Shown here: one piece after another, positions 45,447 to 55,244 of the stretch | Numbering within the stretch: the first letter of the stretch is position 1 | Layout: every line of letters begins with the position of its first letter | Origin: Solimonas soli DSM 21787 | GTDB taxonomy: Bacteria; Pseudomonadota; Gammaproteobacteria; Nevskiales; Nevskiaceae | Direction: 5' to 3' | DNA length: 64,000 nt | NCBI RefSeq assembly: GCF_000474945.1 | Contig: NZ_AXDW01000001.1 | Span: 496,001 to 560,000 of the forward strand | Translations under genes and position numbers: made by a program | Notes under the pieces: model-generated | The model's input: only the letters and a program-made list of their open reading frames with translations | Database searches by the model: none | Told to the model about the DNA's origin: nothing

Positions 45447-46895
45447 CTAGAACTGGAAGTACAGGAAGGGCGAATAGCTCTGCGCCGACAGCTTCAGCAC
45501 GGCGAGCGCGAACAGCGGCCAGATCAGCGCATGCGCGGTCCACTGCGCGACGCCGTGGCCGACGAGGCTGAAGCGGCCGGCCGGCAGCGGCGGACGGCGC
45601 GGCGGCGTGTGCACGGCGACGCCGCGCACCACGAGCACGACCACCGCGAGCGCCATCGTCGCCAGCTGCAGCTGCGTGATCGAACTGGCGTAGACGTCGG
45701 ACAGGCCGGCGCCGTCGAACGAGAACATCGCCTTGTAGAAGGTCCAGGCGACGCCGACGTGATCGGCGCGGAACATGACCCAGCCCAGCACCACGAACAG
45801 CAGCGTCGGCGCCCAGCGATGGAAGCGGAAGCCGTTCGCATCGGCCTTGACGCCGAGCGCGCGCTCGACGCAGAGGATCGCGCCGTGCCAGGCGCCCCAG
45901 ATCACGAAGGTCCAGTTGGCGCCGTGCCACAGCCCGCCGAGCAGCATGGTGAGGAACAGGTTGCGATAGGTCTTCGCGGTGCCGCCGCGATTGCCGCCGA
46001 GCGAGATGTACAGGTAATCGCGCAGCCAGCTCGACAGGCTCATGTGCCAGCGCCGCCAGAATTCGGTGATGCTCTGGCTGATGTACGGCTGGTTGAAGTT
46101 CTCGACGAAGCGGAAACCCATCATCAGGCCGAGGCCAATCGCCATGTCGCTGTAGCCGGAGAAATCGAAGTACAGCTGCACGGTGTAGGCGACCGCGCCG
46201 AGCCAGGCGTCGGCCGTGGTCGGGTCGGTCAGCGCGAAGGCGTGGCGCACCAGCGGCTCGACCGAATCGGCGATGAAGACTTTCTTGATGAAGCCCTGCA
46301 TGAAGCGCAGCGCGCCCTGCCCGAACAGCGTCATGCTGTGCTCGCGCTTCTCGAACTGGTCGGCGAGATCCTTGTAGCGGAACACCGGGCCGGCGATCAG
46401 GTGCGGGAACAGGGCGATGAAGGTCGCGAAGTCGACGGGGTGCCGGGTCGCCTCGACGTCGCCGCGGTAGACGTCGGCGATGTAGCTGATCGACTCGAAC
46501 ACGTAGAACGAGATGCCGATCGGCAGGATCACGTGCGCGAACGAGAACGGCGCCAGACCCATGCCTTCGAGCATGGCGTTGAAGCTCGCCACGCCGAAGT
46601 TGGCGTACTTGAAGTAGACGAGCACCGCGAGGTCGATGGCCACGCCGGCGCTCAGCCAGCGGCGCGCTGCGGCGGTGCGCGCACCGTGCCGGGCGATGGC
46701 CATGCCGACCATGTAGTTCCAGGCCGTGACTGCGGCGAACAGCGCGAGGAAGTCGACGCGCCACCAGGCATAGAACAGGTAGCTGCCGACCAGCACGACA
46801 TAGTTGCGCAGGCGCTTGCGGTCCGGCGTCAGGTAGTAGACCGCGAGGAACAGCGGCAGAAACAAGAACAGGAAAATGTTCGACGAGAAAACCAT
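45447..46895 (-). CDS. algI: AlgI, MBOAT-family acetyl-transfer membrane protein
   Basis: 482 aa, about eleven membrane helices. It brings acetyl groups across the inner membrane for alginate O-acetylation. The conserved MBOAT histidine is in LLGGLWHGANWTFVIWGAWHG. The opening MVFSSNIFLFLFLPLFLAVYYLTP and HLIAGPVFRYKDLADQFEKREH are typical of AlgI. It lies 18 bp after algG and 20 bp before algJ. Confidence 0.95.
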   Translation of the reverse strand: MVFSSNIFLFLFLPLFLAVYYLTPDRKRLRNYVVLVGSYLFYAWWRVDFLALFAAVTAWNYMVGMAIARHGARTAAARRWLSAGVAIDLAVLVYFKYANFGVASFNAMLEGMGLAPFSFAHVILPIGISFYVFESISYIADVYRGDVEATRHPVDFATFIALFPHLIAGPVFRYKDLADQFEKREHSMTLFGQGALRFMQGFIKKVFIADSVEPLVRHAFALTDPTTADAWLGAVAYTVQLYFDFSGYSDMAIGLGLMMGFRFVENFNQPYISQSITEFWRRWHMSLSSWLRDYLYISLGGNRGGTAKTYRNLFLTMLLGGLWHGANWTFVIWGAWHGAILCVERALGVKADANGFRFHRWAPTLLFVVLGWVMFRADHVGVAWTFYKAMFSFDGAGLSDVYASSITQLQLATMALAVVVLVVRGVAVHTPPRRPPLPAGRFSLVGHGVAQWTAHALIWPLFALAVLKLSAQSYSPFLYFQF

Positions 46896-46913
46896 GTGGC
46901 GGTCCGCTCCTGA

Positions 46914-48692
46914 TCAGTGCCCGCTCGGGCCGTACTCGTTGCTGCTGACGACCTGCCCGGCCGGGCGCAGGATGACGGCCTTCTTCTGGCGCATCAGGAT
47001 GTCGAGCACTTCTTCCTGGTGCTTGCCGAGGATGCCGGTGAACTTGAGGCCGAGCTGGCGCTGCGGCGCGCGCATGTCGACGTCGTAGAGTTCGAGGCTC
47101 AGCGGCTGGTCGATGCCGACCGGCGCCGAGCCATTGGAAACCAGCTGGCCGCCGACCACGGTCATCGAGATGCGTTCGTGGAACGGATCGAGGCGCAGGT
47201 TGCGGCCGGTGCCGGTGAGATCCTTGATGTGGCCGTAGATGCCGGACAGGCCGTTGCCGACGGCGATGTTGCCGTACAGGCGCATGTTGGTGCTGTTGCG
47301 CACGCGCACGCCGTGGCGCTTGTTGCCGCTGACCAGGTTCTGCCAGATCAGCGTGCGCGGACTCTCGTAGATCGTGATGCCGTCCGACGCGTTGCGATAG
47401 GCGCGGTTGTGCGCCACCACGTTGTTGACGCTGTTGCGGTCGACGACGATGCCGGACAGGTGATTGTCGTAGGCCTCGTTGTTGATGATCCAGCTGTCGT
47501 CGACCTCGCGCGAGACGATGATGCCGTGCTTCTTCTTCGTGTTGTACGCCTTGTTCTCGGCGATGATCAGGCGCCGCGAGCGGTCGTGCGGGTCGATGCC
47601 GTAGACGATGTTGTCGTGGTAGTCGTTGCCGCGGATGACGACGTCCTCGGCCTCGTAGCAGTAGAAGCCGTACCAGTTGTCGTAGAACTGCGAATCGATC
47701 AGCCAGCCGGTCGGGTTCGGCCGCTTCATGATCGGCGCCAGCGCCGGCGAGAATTGCGAGATCGACACGCCGTAGGATTTCGAGGCGGCGTAGCCGAGAT
47801 GCGCGACGGTGCTCTGCACGATGTAGGTCTGCGAGCCGCCCCAGGAGATCATGAACGGCCGGAAGGCGCTCTTGTCGACGAAGTGCGCGGGCTCGTTCCT
47901 GCGCTCGTTCCAGCCGCGCAGCCTGGCGCCGGTGATGAACAGCTTGCCTTCGTTGACGAGGAAGGCGCCGCGATCGAGGGAGAGCCTGAAGTCGCTGCCG
48001 TCGTCGATGTGCAGCGTCGCGTCCGGCCCGACGTCGACCGGCAGGCGCGCGACGTACACGCCCTTGGCGGTCTGCGCGAAATACTGCTTCGGCACCACGC
48101 GCGCGATGTCGCGTGGCGTCACGTAGCCGCTGCGGATGAAGATCACCTTCGGCAGCGAGGTCTGCCGCGCCGCCCACTCGCGCATGCGTTCGTCGGCGCC
48201 CATGAAGCCCTTGAACGACTGCTCGGTGAGCATGCTGCCGACTTCGATCCGGCCCGGCGCGCCGCGCTTGATCTTGGCGCGCGCGGTGGCCGCGGTGTAG
48301 CGCGTCAGGTCCGGCAGCTGCGGCGGATCGATGCGCAAGGCGACGCCCGACACGGCGTCGATCTGGTACGGACGCCTGGCGGCTTCGGCCAGCCTGCGCT
48401 CGTCGCCGGCGAAGTCGTCCTGATCGGAGCCGTCGGTCTGGTAGCGCTCGCCGGGATCGTCCGGCTCGGCGTCGCTGATTTCCTCGTCGGGATCGAGCGC
48501 CTCGTCGTGATCGGTGCGCGGATTGACCGGCACGCGCGGCGCGACGATCGCCGGCTCGTCCGGCGCGGCGTCGCCCTCGATGTGCGGCGGCGCCGGATCC
48601 GGCTTCGCGGGCCGTGCCGCCGCGCCCGCGGCGCCGCTCGCCGCGGCAAGCAGCAGCGCCAGCGCCAAGGCCGTCGCGCGCTTCAGTACCAC
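46914..48692 (-). CDS. algG: AlgG, mannuronan C5-epimerase
   Basis: 592 aa (543 in P. aeruginosa). It epimerises mannuronate to guluronate in the periplasm. A signal peptide of about 25 residues is followed by an acidic Asp/Glu/Pro-rich segment (about 30-90) that is longer than in Pseudomonas. The right-handed beta-helix with PbH1 repeats comes next (DDSWIINNEAYDNHLSGIVVDR). The catalytic motif DPHDRS is intact, with His369. It overlaps the algE end by 10 bp. Confidence 0.94.
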   Translation of the reverse strand: MVLKRATALALALLLAAASGAAGAAARPAKPDPAPPHIEGDAAPDEPAIVAPRVPVNPRTDHDEALDPDEEISDAEPDDPGERYQTDGSDQDDFAGDERRLAEAARRPYQIDAVSGVALRIDPPQLPDLTRYTAATARAKIKRGAPGRIEVGSMLTEQSFKGFMGADERMREWAARQTSLPKVIFIRSGYVTPRDIARVVPKQYFAQTAKGVYVARLPVDVGPDATLHIDDGSDFRLSLDRGAFLVNEGKLFITGARLRGWNERRNEPAHFVDKSAFRPFMISWGGSQTYIVQSTVAHLGYAASKSYGVSISQFSPALAPIMKRPNPTGWLIDSQFYDNWYGFYCYEAEDVVIRGNDYHDNIVYGIDPHDRSRRLIIAENKAYNTKKKHGIIVSREVDDSWIINNEAYDNHLSGIVVDRNSVNNVVAHNRAYRNASDGITIYESPRTLIWQNLVSGNKRHGVRVRNSTNMRLYGNIAVGNGLSGIYGHIKDLTGTGRNLRLDPFHERISMTVVGGQLVSNGSAPVGIDQPLSLELYDVDMRAPQRQLGLKFTGILGKHQEEVLDILMRQKKAVILRPAGQVVSSNEYGPSGH

Positions 48693-50170
48693 AGCGTGAA
48701 CTCCGCGAGCACGCGGTACTCGTCCCTGGCGTCCGGCCCATAGGCGTCGCCGGGCTGGAACCAGGATCCGCGCAGGCGGATCGAGCTGTCGCCGACGTCG
48801 TCGGGCGTGTAGGCCGGCGCCTCGCCACCGCCCTGGTGAGCGATATCGAAGTAGCGCGTCAGCGCCACATCGACGCCCTGGCCGAGATCGTGAGCGGCGA
48901 CCGTCGGCCCGACGCGCAGCGCGTCGCTGAGCACCGGCGCGTTCTCCTGCGGACGGCGCAGCTTGTTGTAGACCACGCTGGCGTCCCAGGCGCCGGCGTT
49001 GACGGAGACAAAGGCGGTCGCCGCCTGCAGGTTGCCGAGCTCGGGCCGGAACGCCTCGTTGAAGCGGTAGAGCTGCGTGCGCGTGCCGGTGAAGCGCGAA
49101 TCGTTGCTCTGCACGCCGGTCTGCTCGTACTGCTTGCCGGGATCGTCGTCGCCGCCGCTGCTGTAGGCGTAGGCGACGCCCGCCTGCACCGGGCCGCCGA
49201 GGCGCACGCGCAGGCCGGCGTCGCCGGCCCAGGCGCGCACGTCCTCGTCGCTGCGCGCCGTGACCACGCGCGCACCGGGATTCGCCGGATCGACCGGATC
49301 GGCCGGCCCTTCGACGGCGCGATCGCGGCTGCCGACCAGGTAGGTGCCCGACAGCCAGTACGACACCGGCTGGACCTGCCGCCAGTCATACGGATGATTG
49401 TCGAGCGCGACCTTGATCCAGGTCTGCTCGCCCCGGGTCTGCCGCTCGCCGCTCGCCGGCGACGCGCCGAGCGCCGGCAGCTCGTTGTCGTCGCTGGCGT
49501 GCACCACGCGCAGGCCGAGGCGCTGCCGCGCCGCCCAGTCCCAGCCGATGCTGCCGAAGGCGTAAGTGCGGTCCCTCTGCTCGGCCGGGATGTCGACGCC
49601 GTCGCTGCGGTAGGTGTCGAACTGGCGGGCGACGCCGAGATCGGCGTCGAGCAGCGTGGTGTCGAAGATCCAGCGCAGCGCGTCGATGTCCTGGTCGAAG
49701 AACTGCGTGTCGTCGTCGCGGATGCGCTGGCGGCCGATGCGCAGCGCCTCGCCCGGATAGCTGGTGAGGCCGCCGTACTCGAACCACAGCTCCTTGAGAC
49801 CGACGAAGGCATCATCGCTGGCCGCGACATTGTTGTTGTCCTGGCCGGACTGCAGCAGCTCGCCGGTCGGCGCGTACAGACGCACGCGCGCGAAAGCCGC
49901 CCAGTCGTCATTGAACTGCAGATGCAGCCACGGCGTCGCGTCGATGTAGCCCTCGCGCGTGTCGTCGGCGTCGCCGAGCCCCAGATCGCGGCCGCCGTCG
50001 GCGATGCCGGCCAGCGTCGCCTTCAGGCGCCAGTCGATCTCGGTGGCATGCGCGGCCAGCGGCAGCGCCGCGCCGACGAAGGCGACGGCGGCCAGCGACC
50101 AGGAACTTCGCGGCAGCCGGGCGACCTTGCCGCCGCCGGACTTCGCTTTCGTGCCGGACTTCTTGTTCAT
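48683..50170 (-). CDS. algE: AlgE, outer-membrane alginate export porin
   Basis: 495 aa. A signal peptide (about 1-43) is followed by an 18-strand barrel ending in WY, the usual Bam signal. Strands include TREGYIDATPWLHLQFNDDWAAFARVRLYAPTG, YPGEALRIGRQRIRDDDTQFFDQDIDALRW and YRVLAEFTLWY; the Arg-rich RIGRQR region matches the basic pore. The start overlaps the algK stop in an ATGA arrangement and has a GGAGGA ribosome site. Confidence 0.94.
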   Translation of the reverse strand: MNKKSGTKAKSGGGKVARLPRSSWSLAAVAFVGAALPLAAHATEIDWRLKATLAGIADGGRDLGLGDADDTREGYIDATPWLHLQFNDDWAAFARVRLYAPTGELLQSGQDNNNVAASDDAFVGLKELWFEYGGLTSYPGEALRIGRQRIRDDDTQFFDQDIDALRWIFDTTLLDADLGVARQFDTYRSDGVDIPAEQRDRTYAFGSIGWDWAARQRLGLRVVHASDDNELPALGASPASGERQTRGEQTWIKVALDNHPYDWRQVQPVSYWLSGTYLVGSRDRAVEGPADPVDPANPGARVVTARSDEDVRAWAGDAGLRVRLGGPVQAGVAYAYSSGGDDDPGKQYEQTGVQSNDSRFTGTRTQLYRFNEAFRPELGNLQAATAFVSVNAGAWDASVVYNKLRRPQENAPVLSDALRVGPTVAAHDLGQGVDVALTRYFDIAHQGGGEAPAYTPDDVGDSSIRLRGSWFQPGDAYGPDARDEYRVLAEFTLWY

Positions 50171-52398
50171 GATTTTCCTCCGGTCGGATCGACCCGCACC
50201 GACGGCGCGGGAGCTGGGGTGGCGGGCGTTGCCGCGCCGGCCGGCATCGGCGCCGGCGTCTGCAAGGGATTTTCGTATTCGATGGTCTCGGGCTCGGCGA
50301 GCAGGGCGCGCGTGGCGGCATCCTCGGACGGCTTGTGCGAGAGACGGATCTCGCGGCGCGGCAGCACGGCCTGCGCCTCCTCGCCGCTCGCCGCCGCGTC
50401 GCCGGCCGCGCCGACGGGCGCTTCGAGCGGCACGTGGTAGCTGAGCGTCTTGCTGAAGCTCAGCGTCGGCGCGCGCAGATGCGGAAGCGCGGGCGTGGCA
50501 GCGGCGAGCGGCGGCGCTTCGGGTGCCGCTGCATCGGCCGGCGGCGCGGCGCTCGCGGTGGCGACGGGCGACGCGGCGGCGTCCTCGCCGCCCGTCGCGG
50601 CGCGCGCCTCGTCCCGCGCGTCGTTCGACGGCGGCGCGGCGGCGGCGACATCGTCCGTCGTCGCATCGTCGGTCTGGCGCGCTGGCATCGCCGCTGCATC
50701 CTGCGTCGGCGCGGCGCCGCCGATGGCCACCGCCGCCTCGCCTTGCTGCGCCAGCAGGGTTTTCGGGATCTCGTATGCCGACGGCCGCGCCTGCAGCTCG
50801 GCATCGAAGCGATGATCGGCCGCGGCGATCTGCGTCGGCGTCAGCTGCGCAGCGATCTGCTGCTGCAGCGCGGCGGTCGAAGCACTGCCTTCGCGCGCGC
50901 CGAGTTTGGCGAACACGTAGGCATTGAGCAGGTCCGGGCACAGGCCCTTGCCGTTGGCGAACAGGCGCGCCAGGGCGCCGTCGGCGGCGACGTAGCCACG
51001 TCGTGCCGCCCACATCAGATGCTCGGCGGCGAGCAGCGGCTGGCTCTCGTCGAGGTAGCCGTACTGATAGAGGCGGCCGAGGAAGTAATGGCCCTGCAGC
51101 GCCGTCGCCGGCGTCGCCGCCGCCTGCTGCAGGTAGCCGAGCGCCAGCTGCGGATTGCGTGGCGCGCGTGCGCCGGCCAGGTAGAGCTGGCCCAGATACA
51201 GGCGCGCCTCCGGCACGCCGCGTTCGAGGCCCTGCTTGAGCGCGCTCTCGATGTCGACGCCGGGCAGCAGATACGGATAGCGGGCGACGACGCCGGCGGC
51301 GAGCGCCGGCGCCTCCTCGCGTCCGTGCAGCAGCCTGTCGAGCAGGGCATTGGCGAGGTCGGGCTGCGCGGCCGGCGCCGGCGCATCCGCGGTCGCCGCT
51401 GCCGGATCGGCGTGCGCGGTGCTGACCGGCTCGCTTGCGCAGGCCTGCTGCGCCTCGCCGCCGCCGGCGACACGCAGCGTCGCGAGGCTCGCCTCGCCTT
51501 CGTCTTCCGGCACGTCGGAGATTTTCACCGGCAGCGCGGCCGGCGCGGCGGCATCGGCCTCAGCGCTCTCGTCCGGCGCGTCGACCAGTGCGCGCGCCAG
51601 CGCGGCCAGCGTCGCCGCCGGCACCATGCCCTGCTCGTAGCGCTCGCCCGCCGCGCTCACCAGCTTCTTCAGATAGTCGACGTCGCCGCCGGCGCGCGCG
51701 GCGCGCGCCAGATCGACGTGGCATTCCGGCACGCCCTCGAGCCAGCGCGCGCAGAGCTGCGCGACCTTGTCGCGATGGCCGTCGATCTGCGGCGTGCTGC
51801 GATACCAGCCGATCACCGCGCCCTGCACGTCCGGCTGCCGGACGGTCTCGGCGCGCACCACCAGCGCGCCGACGCGCTGCTCCGTGTCGCGCTGCGGATG
51901 CTCGCTGTACAGGCGGATCAGGCCGGCGAGCGCCTCCGGGTCCTGGCGATGCTGCCAGGCACGGTTCAGCAGGCCCTCGCCTTCGGACAGCGCGGCGGCG
52001 TCGTCCTCGCGGATCAGCAGACGGCCGAGCGGCACCTCGGTCGGTTCCGGGCTGCTGTCGCGCGCGGTGCGCAGCCAGCGGATCGCCGCGGCGATGCGCT
52101 CCGGCGTGCCGATGCGCGCGTAGAGCTTGCCGAGCGCGATCTGCGCCTCGACGTAACCGCGCTCGGCGAGCGGCTTCAGGTCGGCCTCCGCCGCGTCGAG
52201 GCGGCCATCGGCCGCCGCCTGCCGGCCCCGCGCCAGATCGGGCAGCCCTTGCGTGCCTTCGATCAGCGCGCCGTCGCTGTCCTTGTGGCGCGTCGCCGCG
52301 GCGTCGGCGTCGTAGCGCACGCCGAACATCAGCGCCGCGATGGCGAGCGGCACCAGGCCACGCGCCGGCAGGCGCAGCGGGCGCGGCGCGCGCCTCAT
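50167..52398 (-). CDS. algK: AlgK-like TPR/Sel1-repeat protein, elongated and without a lipobox
   Basis: 743 aa, against about 475 for Pseudomonas AlgK. Sel1/TPR-like repeats run from about residue 45 (GRLDAAEADLKPLAERGYVEAQIALGKLYARIGTPERIAAAIRWLRTA) to about 530 (YVAADGALARLFANGKGLCPDLLNAYVFAKLGA). AlgK is normally a lipoprotein that helps place AlgE. Here the N-terminal hydrophobic stretch has no cysteine, so no lipid anchor is expected. The last 182 residues are Ala/Pro/Asp-rich and look disordered. It overlaps alg44 (ATGA) and algE (ATGA). Identity rests on repeats and operon position. Confidence 0.85.
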   Translation of the reverse strand: MRRAPRPLRLPARGLVPLAIAALMFGVRYDADAAATRHKDSDGALIEGTQGLPDLARGRQAAADGRLDAAEADLKPLAERGYVEAQIALGKLYARIGTPERIAAAIRWLRTARDSSPEPTEVPLGRLLIREDDAAALSEGEGLLNRAWQHRQDPEALAGLIRLYSEHPQRDTEQRVGALVVRAETVRQPDVQGAVIGWYRSTPQIDGHRDKVAQLCARWLEGVPECHVDLARAARAGGDVDYLKKLVSAAGERYEQGMVPAATLAALARALVDAPDESAEADAAAPAALPVKISDVPEDEGEASLATLRVAGGGEAQQACASEPVSTAHADPAAATADAPAPAAQPDLANALLDRLLHGREEAPALAAGVVARYPYLLPGVDIESALKQGLERGVPEARLYLGQLYLAGARAPRNPQLALGYLQQAAATPATALQGHYFLGRLYQYGYLDESQPLLAAEHLMWAARRGYVAADGALARLFANGKGLCPDLLNAYVFAKLGAREGSASTAALQQQIAAQLTPTQIAAADHRFDAELQARPSAYEIPKTLLAQQGEAAVAIGGAAPTQDAAAMPARQTDDATTDDVAAAAPPSNDARDEARAATGGEDAAASPVATASAAPPADAAAPEAPPLAAATPALPHLRAPTLSFSKTLSYHVPLEAPVGAAGDAAASGEEAQAVLPRREIRLSHKPSEDAATRALLAEPETIEYENPLQTPAPMPAGAATPATPAPAPSVRVDPTGGKS

Positions 52399-53630
52399 TG
52401 CCGCGCCACCTCGCCGCGCATGCGGTCGACGACAGCGCGGATGGCGCCGGACAGCGCGGTTTCGCCGCCGAGCGAAACATCGACCGGGCGATCGATCAGC
52501 TTCGGATCGAGCGCCTTGTCCGGCTCGATGGTGACAATGACGTCGGCCGTGGTGCCCGGATTGTTGAGGCCGCGGATGTCGCTGGCGCCGCTCTCGGCCG
52601 CGCCGTTGGCGGCGAGCAGGCGCACGTCGCGCACCTTGCCGTAGCGCTCGCCGGATTCGCCGGAGATGGTGAAGGCCAGGGTCCTGCCGATCGGCAGCTT
52701 GTCGATGCTCTCGAAGCGGAAGCGCGCCAGCACGTAGGGCCTGGCGTCGGCCGGCGTCAGCTCGAACAGCGGCATGCTGCGATTGACGTACTGGCCGTCG
52801 ACCGCGAACTGCTGCTGCACCTTGCAATCGCAGGGGCTGGTCAGGGTGCCCTTGAGCTGCTCGCCCATCAGCTCGGAGAGCTGTTCCGGCGAGAGATGCA
52901 GCGAGCCGACGTCGGTTTGCACGACGTCGAGCATCGCCGCCTGGAACGAACCGAGCGGCTGGCCCTTCTTGACGACGCCGTCCGGCGCCACGAGGCTGAA
53001 GAAGGTGCCGTCGCGCGGCATCGCGATGTTGAAGGTCGGCGCCGCGATCTTCGCCGCCGACGCGCGCGTGACGAAGGCCATGGCGTAGACCTTGGAGACC
53101 GCGTAGAAAAACGCCACCACGCCGACCGTGAACATCACCACCGTCATCGTCAGCGCCCGGGCGCGCGCCTTGCCGGTGAGCCCGCCGGTCGCTTCCCTGG
53201 CGGGGCGCGGCTTGGTGAAGCTGTCGCGCGACAAGGCGGTGATGATGTCGCCGGTGGCGATCAGCTCGCCGGCCAGCGTGCCGCCGATCAGCTGCCGCAG
53301 CAGGGCGATCTCGCGCGGCCCCAGATCCTGGAACTGCGCGCCGACGCGGCGGCCGCCGTCCGACACGTTGCGAATCTGCAAAGTCACCGGCAGCGCGAAG
53401 GCGACCGGCGCGACGGTGAACTGCAGGCGACCGCGAAGCATCTCGCCGACGCGAAAGTGCGCGCCGTCGCCGGCCGCGAAACTCAGGCCGCCGGCGGAAA
53501 TGTCGCCGAGCGCGTAGCGTGCCTCGCCGCCGTCGCGCGCGAGCAGCAGCGTGCCGGGAATGCGCACGCGCGGATGCTGGCGCTGCGCTTCGGCTTCATG
53601 CACGACATTGGGGGCGGTACCGTCATCCAT
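52395..53630 (-). CDS. alg44: Alg44, c-di-GMP receptor of alginate polymerase
   Basis: 411 aa from ATG 53630 (ribosome site GAGGAA). The PilZ domain starts at the N-terminus with the c-di-GMP motif Arg17-x3-Arg21 (QRQHPRVRIP), the same positions as in P. aeruginosa, then Asp43-x-Ser-x-x-Gly (DISAGGLSF). A membrane helix at about residues 157-180 is followed by a periplasmic HlyD-like part (APTFNIAMPRDGTFFSLVAPDGVVKKGQPL). Binding c-di-GMP switches on Alg8. Confidence 0.95.
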   Translation of the reverse strand: MDDGTAPNVVHEAEAQRQHPRVRIPGTLLLARDGGEARYALGDISAGGLSFAAGDGAHFRVGEMLRGRLQFTVAPVAFALPVTLQIRNVSDGGRRVGAQFQDLGPREIALLRQLIGGTLAGELIATGDIITALSRDSFTKPRPAREATGGLTGKARARALTMTVVMFTVGVVAFFYAVSKVYAMAFVTRASAAKIAAPTFNIAMPRDGTFFSLVAPDGVVKKGQPLGSFQAAMLDVVQTDVGSLHLSPEQLSELMGEQLKGTLTSPCDCKVQQQFAVDGQYVNRSMPLFELTPADARPYVLARFRFESIDKLPIGRTLAFTISGESGERYGKVRDVRLLAANGAAESGASDIRGLNNPGTTADVIVTIEPDKALDPKLIDRPVDVSLGGETALSGAIRAVVDRMRGEVARQ

Positions 53631-53687
53631 GGCAGGTTTCCTCTGTGACGCAATGAGAAGATCGGGGCGGGCGGACACGGGCGGATC

Positions 53688-55232
53688 TCAGAGCTCGACC
53701 ATCGCCAGCACGACGGCGGCGAACACGCTGACCGCGGCGAACATCAGCAGATGCGAGGACCACCAGTTGAAGCGGGTCTGGAAGCGGTCGGCGCTGGCGG
53801 CCAGCCTGGTCTTCTGGCGCGTCCACGACTGCTGGTCGAGGCGGAACGAGACGTGGATCTTCACGATCGAGCCGACGATCTGGTTGTAGTACAGCAGCAG
53901 CGGGAAGGCCGGCCCGATCGGATGGCCCGACAGCACCAGCAGGAAAGTCATGAGCAGGCGCGTCAGCATCACCCACAGCACGAAGCTGACCAGGAACATC
54001 ACGCCGAACTTGATGCTGGCGGCCACTGCCAGCGACAGGCCGAGCAGGCCGGTCCACATCAGGATGCGCTGGTCGAGCAGCACGTAGTACGTGAACCAGC
54101 CGAGTCGCGAGGGCCCGAGCGCCAGCGCGCGGCCGTTCTGGCGCAGCGAGTTGCCGTACCAGCGGAACATCAGCTGGCGGCTGGCCTTGACGAAATTGCG
54201 GTGCGGCGGATGCTCGACCGTGCTGATCGCCGCGTCCGGCACGTACCAGGTATCCCAGCCGAGACGCATCAGGCTGTACCAGCTCGACTTGTCGTCGCCG
54301 GTGAGAAACCTGAAGCGGCCGAGACGCCAGTGATCGAGATGATCGTGCTGCACGTCCTCGATGAAGCTCGGATCGCAGACGATGCCGACGCGGAACAGCG
54401 ACATGCGGCCGGTCAGGGTCAGCACGCGGCGCGTCAGCGCCATCGAGCACATGTTGAGGTGGCGCTGCGCGAAACGCAGCTTGTGCCACTCGCTCATCAC
54501 GTAGCCGCCGTCGACCTTGCAGAACTCGTTGGTGGTCAGGCCGCCGACGCCCGGCAGCACCTTGAAGAAGGGCGCGGTCTTCGTCACCACGCCCGGTTCG
54601 AGCAGGGTGTCGCCGTCGATCACCGCGACCACGGCGTCGGGATCGGGCATGTCGCGCGAGATCGCGCGGAAGCCCTGCGCGAGGCCGTCGCGCTTGCCGG
54701 TGCCCGGGATGCGCACGATCTTCAGCTTCATGCGCTGCGCCGGCGGCGCCAGGCGCCGCCACAGATCGAGCACGAGGCGCTCGTCGCTCATCTCGACGAT
54801 CGAGGCGATCACCGTGCACGGCCAGCCGCAGCGCATGCCTTCCTCGATCGTCGCGCGATAGACCTCGGCGGTGGTCTGCGCGTCGATGCGGAAGCTGGTG
54901 ATCATCAGATACACGTGCGAGGGCGCCGCCGCCGCGCCGAGCGCCTCCACCTGGCGACGCAGCCGCGGATACTCGCGGTGCACGAACAGCATCGCGCGCA
55001 CGAAATGCACGACGCGCAGCGAGTAGCGCCAGATGCCGAGCGCGCCGATCGCCAGCACGTAGTTGGCCGAATCCGGATGGAAGGCGTCGGCCGGCAGCAG
55101 CAGCGCGGTCCACACCACTGCCGTGGCGTACATCAGCCAGCCGGCGGCGTCGAGCCACAGCGGCCGGGCCTCGGGCGGCCGTGGCGCGGCGTGGTCGACC
55201 GGAATCGCCGCGGGGACGAAGGCGCTCGTCAT
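53688..55232 (-). CDS. alg8: Alg8, mannuronan synthase (GT2)
   Basis: 514 aa. A processive family 2 glycosyltransferase that polymerises GDP-mannuronate across the inner membrane. Helices flank a cytoplasmic catalytic domain with [14 protein letters not shown] (DxD-type), a likely [19 protein letters not shown] acceptor region, and QLMFRW as the QxxRW-type motif. C-terminal helices are at about 375-440. It follows algD by 12 bp. The polymerase is the c-di-GMP-gated step with Alg44. Confidence 0.95.
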   Translation of the reverse strand: MTSAFVPAAIPVDHAAPRPPEARPLWLDAAGWLMYATAVVWTALLLPADAFHPDSANYVLAIGALGIWRYSLRVVHFVRAMLFVHREYPRLRRQVEALGAAAAPSHVYLMITSFRIDAQTTAEVYRATIEEGMRCGWPCTVIASIVEMSDERLVLDLWRRLAPPAQRMKLKIVRIPGTGKRDGLAQGFRAISRDMPDPDAVVAVIDGDTLLEPGVVTKTAPFFKVLPGVGGLTTNEFCKVDGGYVMSEWHKLRFAQRHLNMCSMALTRRVLTLTGRMSLFRVGIVCDPSFIEDVQHDHLDHWRLGRFRFLTGDDKSSWYSLMRLGWDTWYVPDAAISTVEHPPHRNFVKASRQLMFRWYGNSLRQNGRALALGPSRLGWFTYYVLLDQRILMWTGLLGLSLAVAASIKFGVMFLVSFVLWVMLTRLLMTFLLVLSGHPIGPAFPLLLYYNQIVGSIVKIHVSFRLDQQSWTRQKTRLAASADRFQTRFNWWSSHLLMFAAVSVFAAVVLAMVEL

Positions 55233-55244
55233 CGGCGGCGGTCC

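Noticed and set aside
44284-48828. A 1514-codon minus-strand open frame across algJ, algI and algG
   Set aside because: Only the last 380 codons (AlgJ) look like protein. The rest is an out-of-frame reading of algI and algG, whose own frames carry MBOAT and beta-helix motifs.
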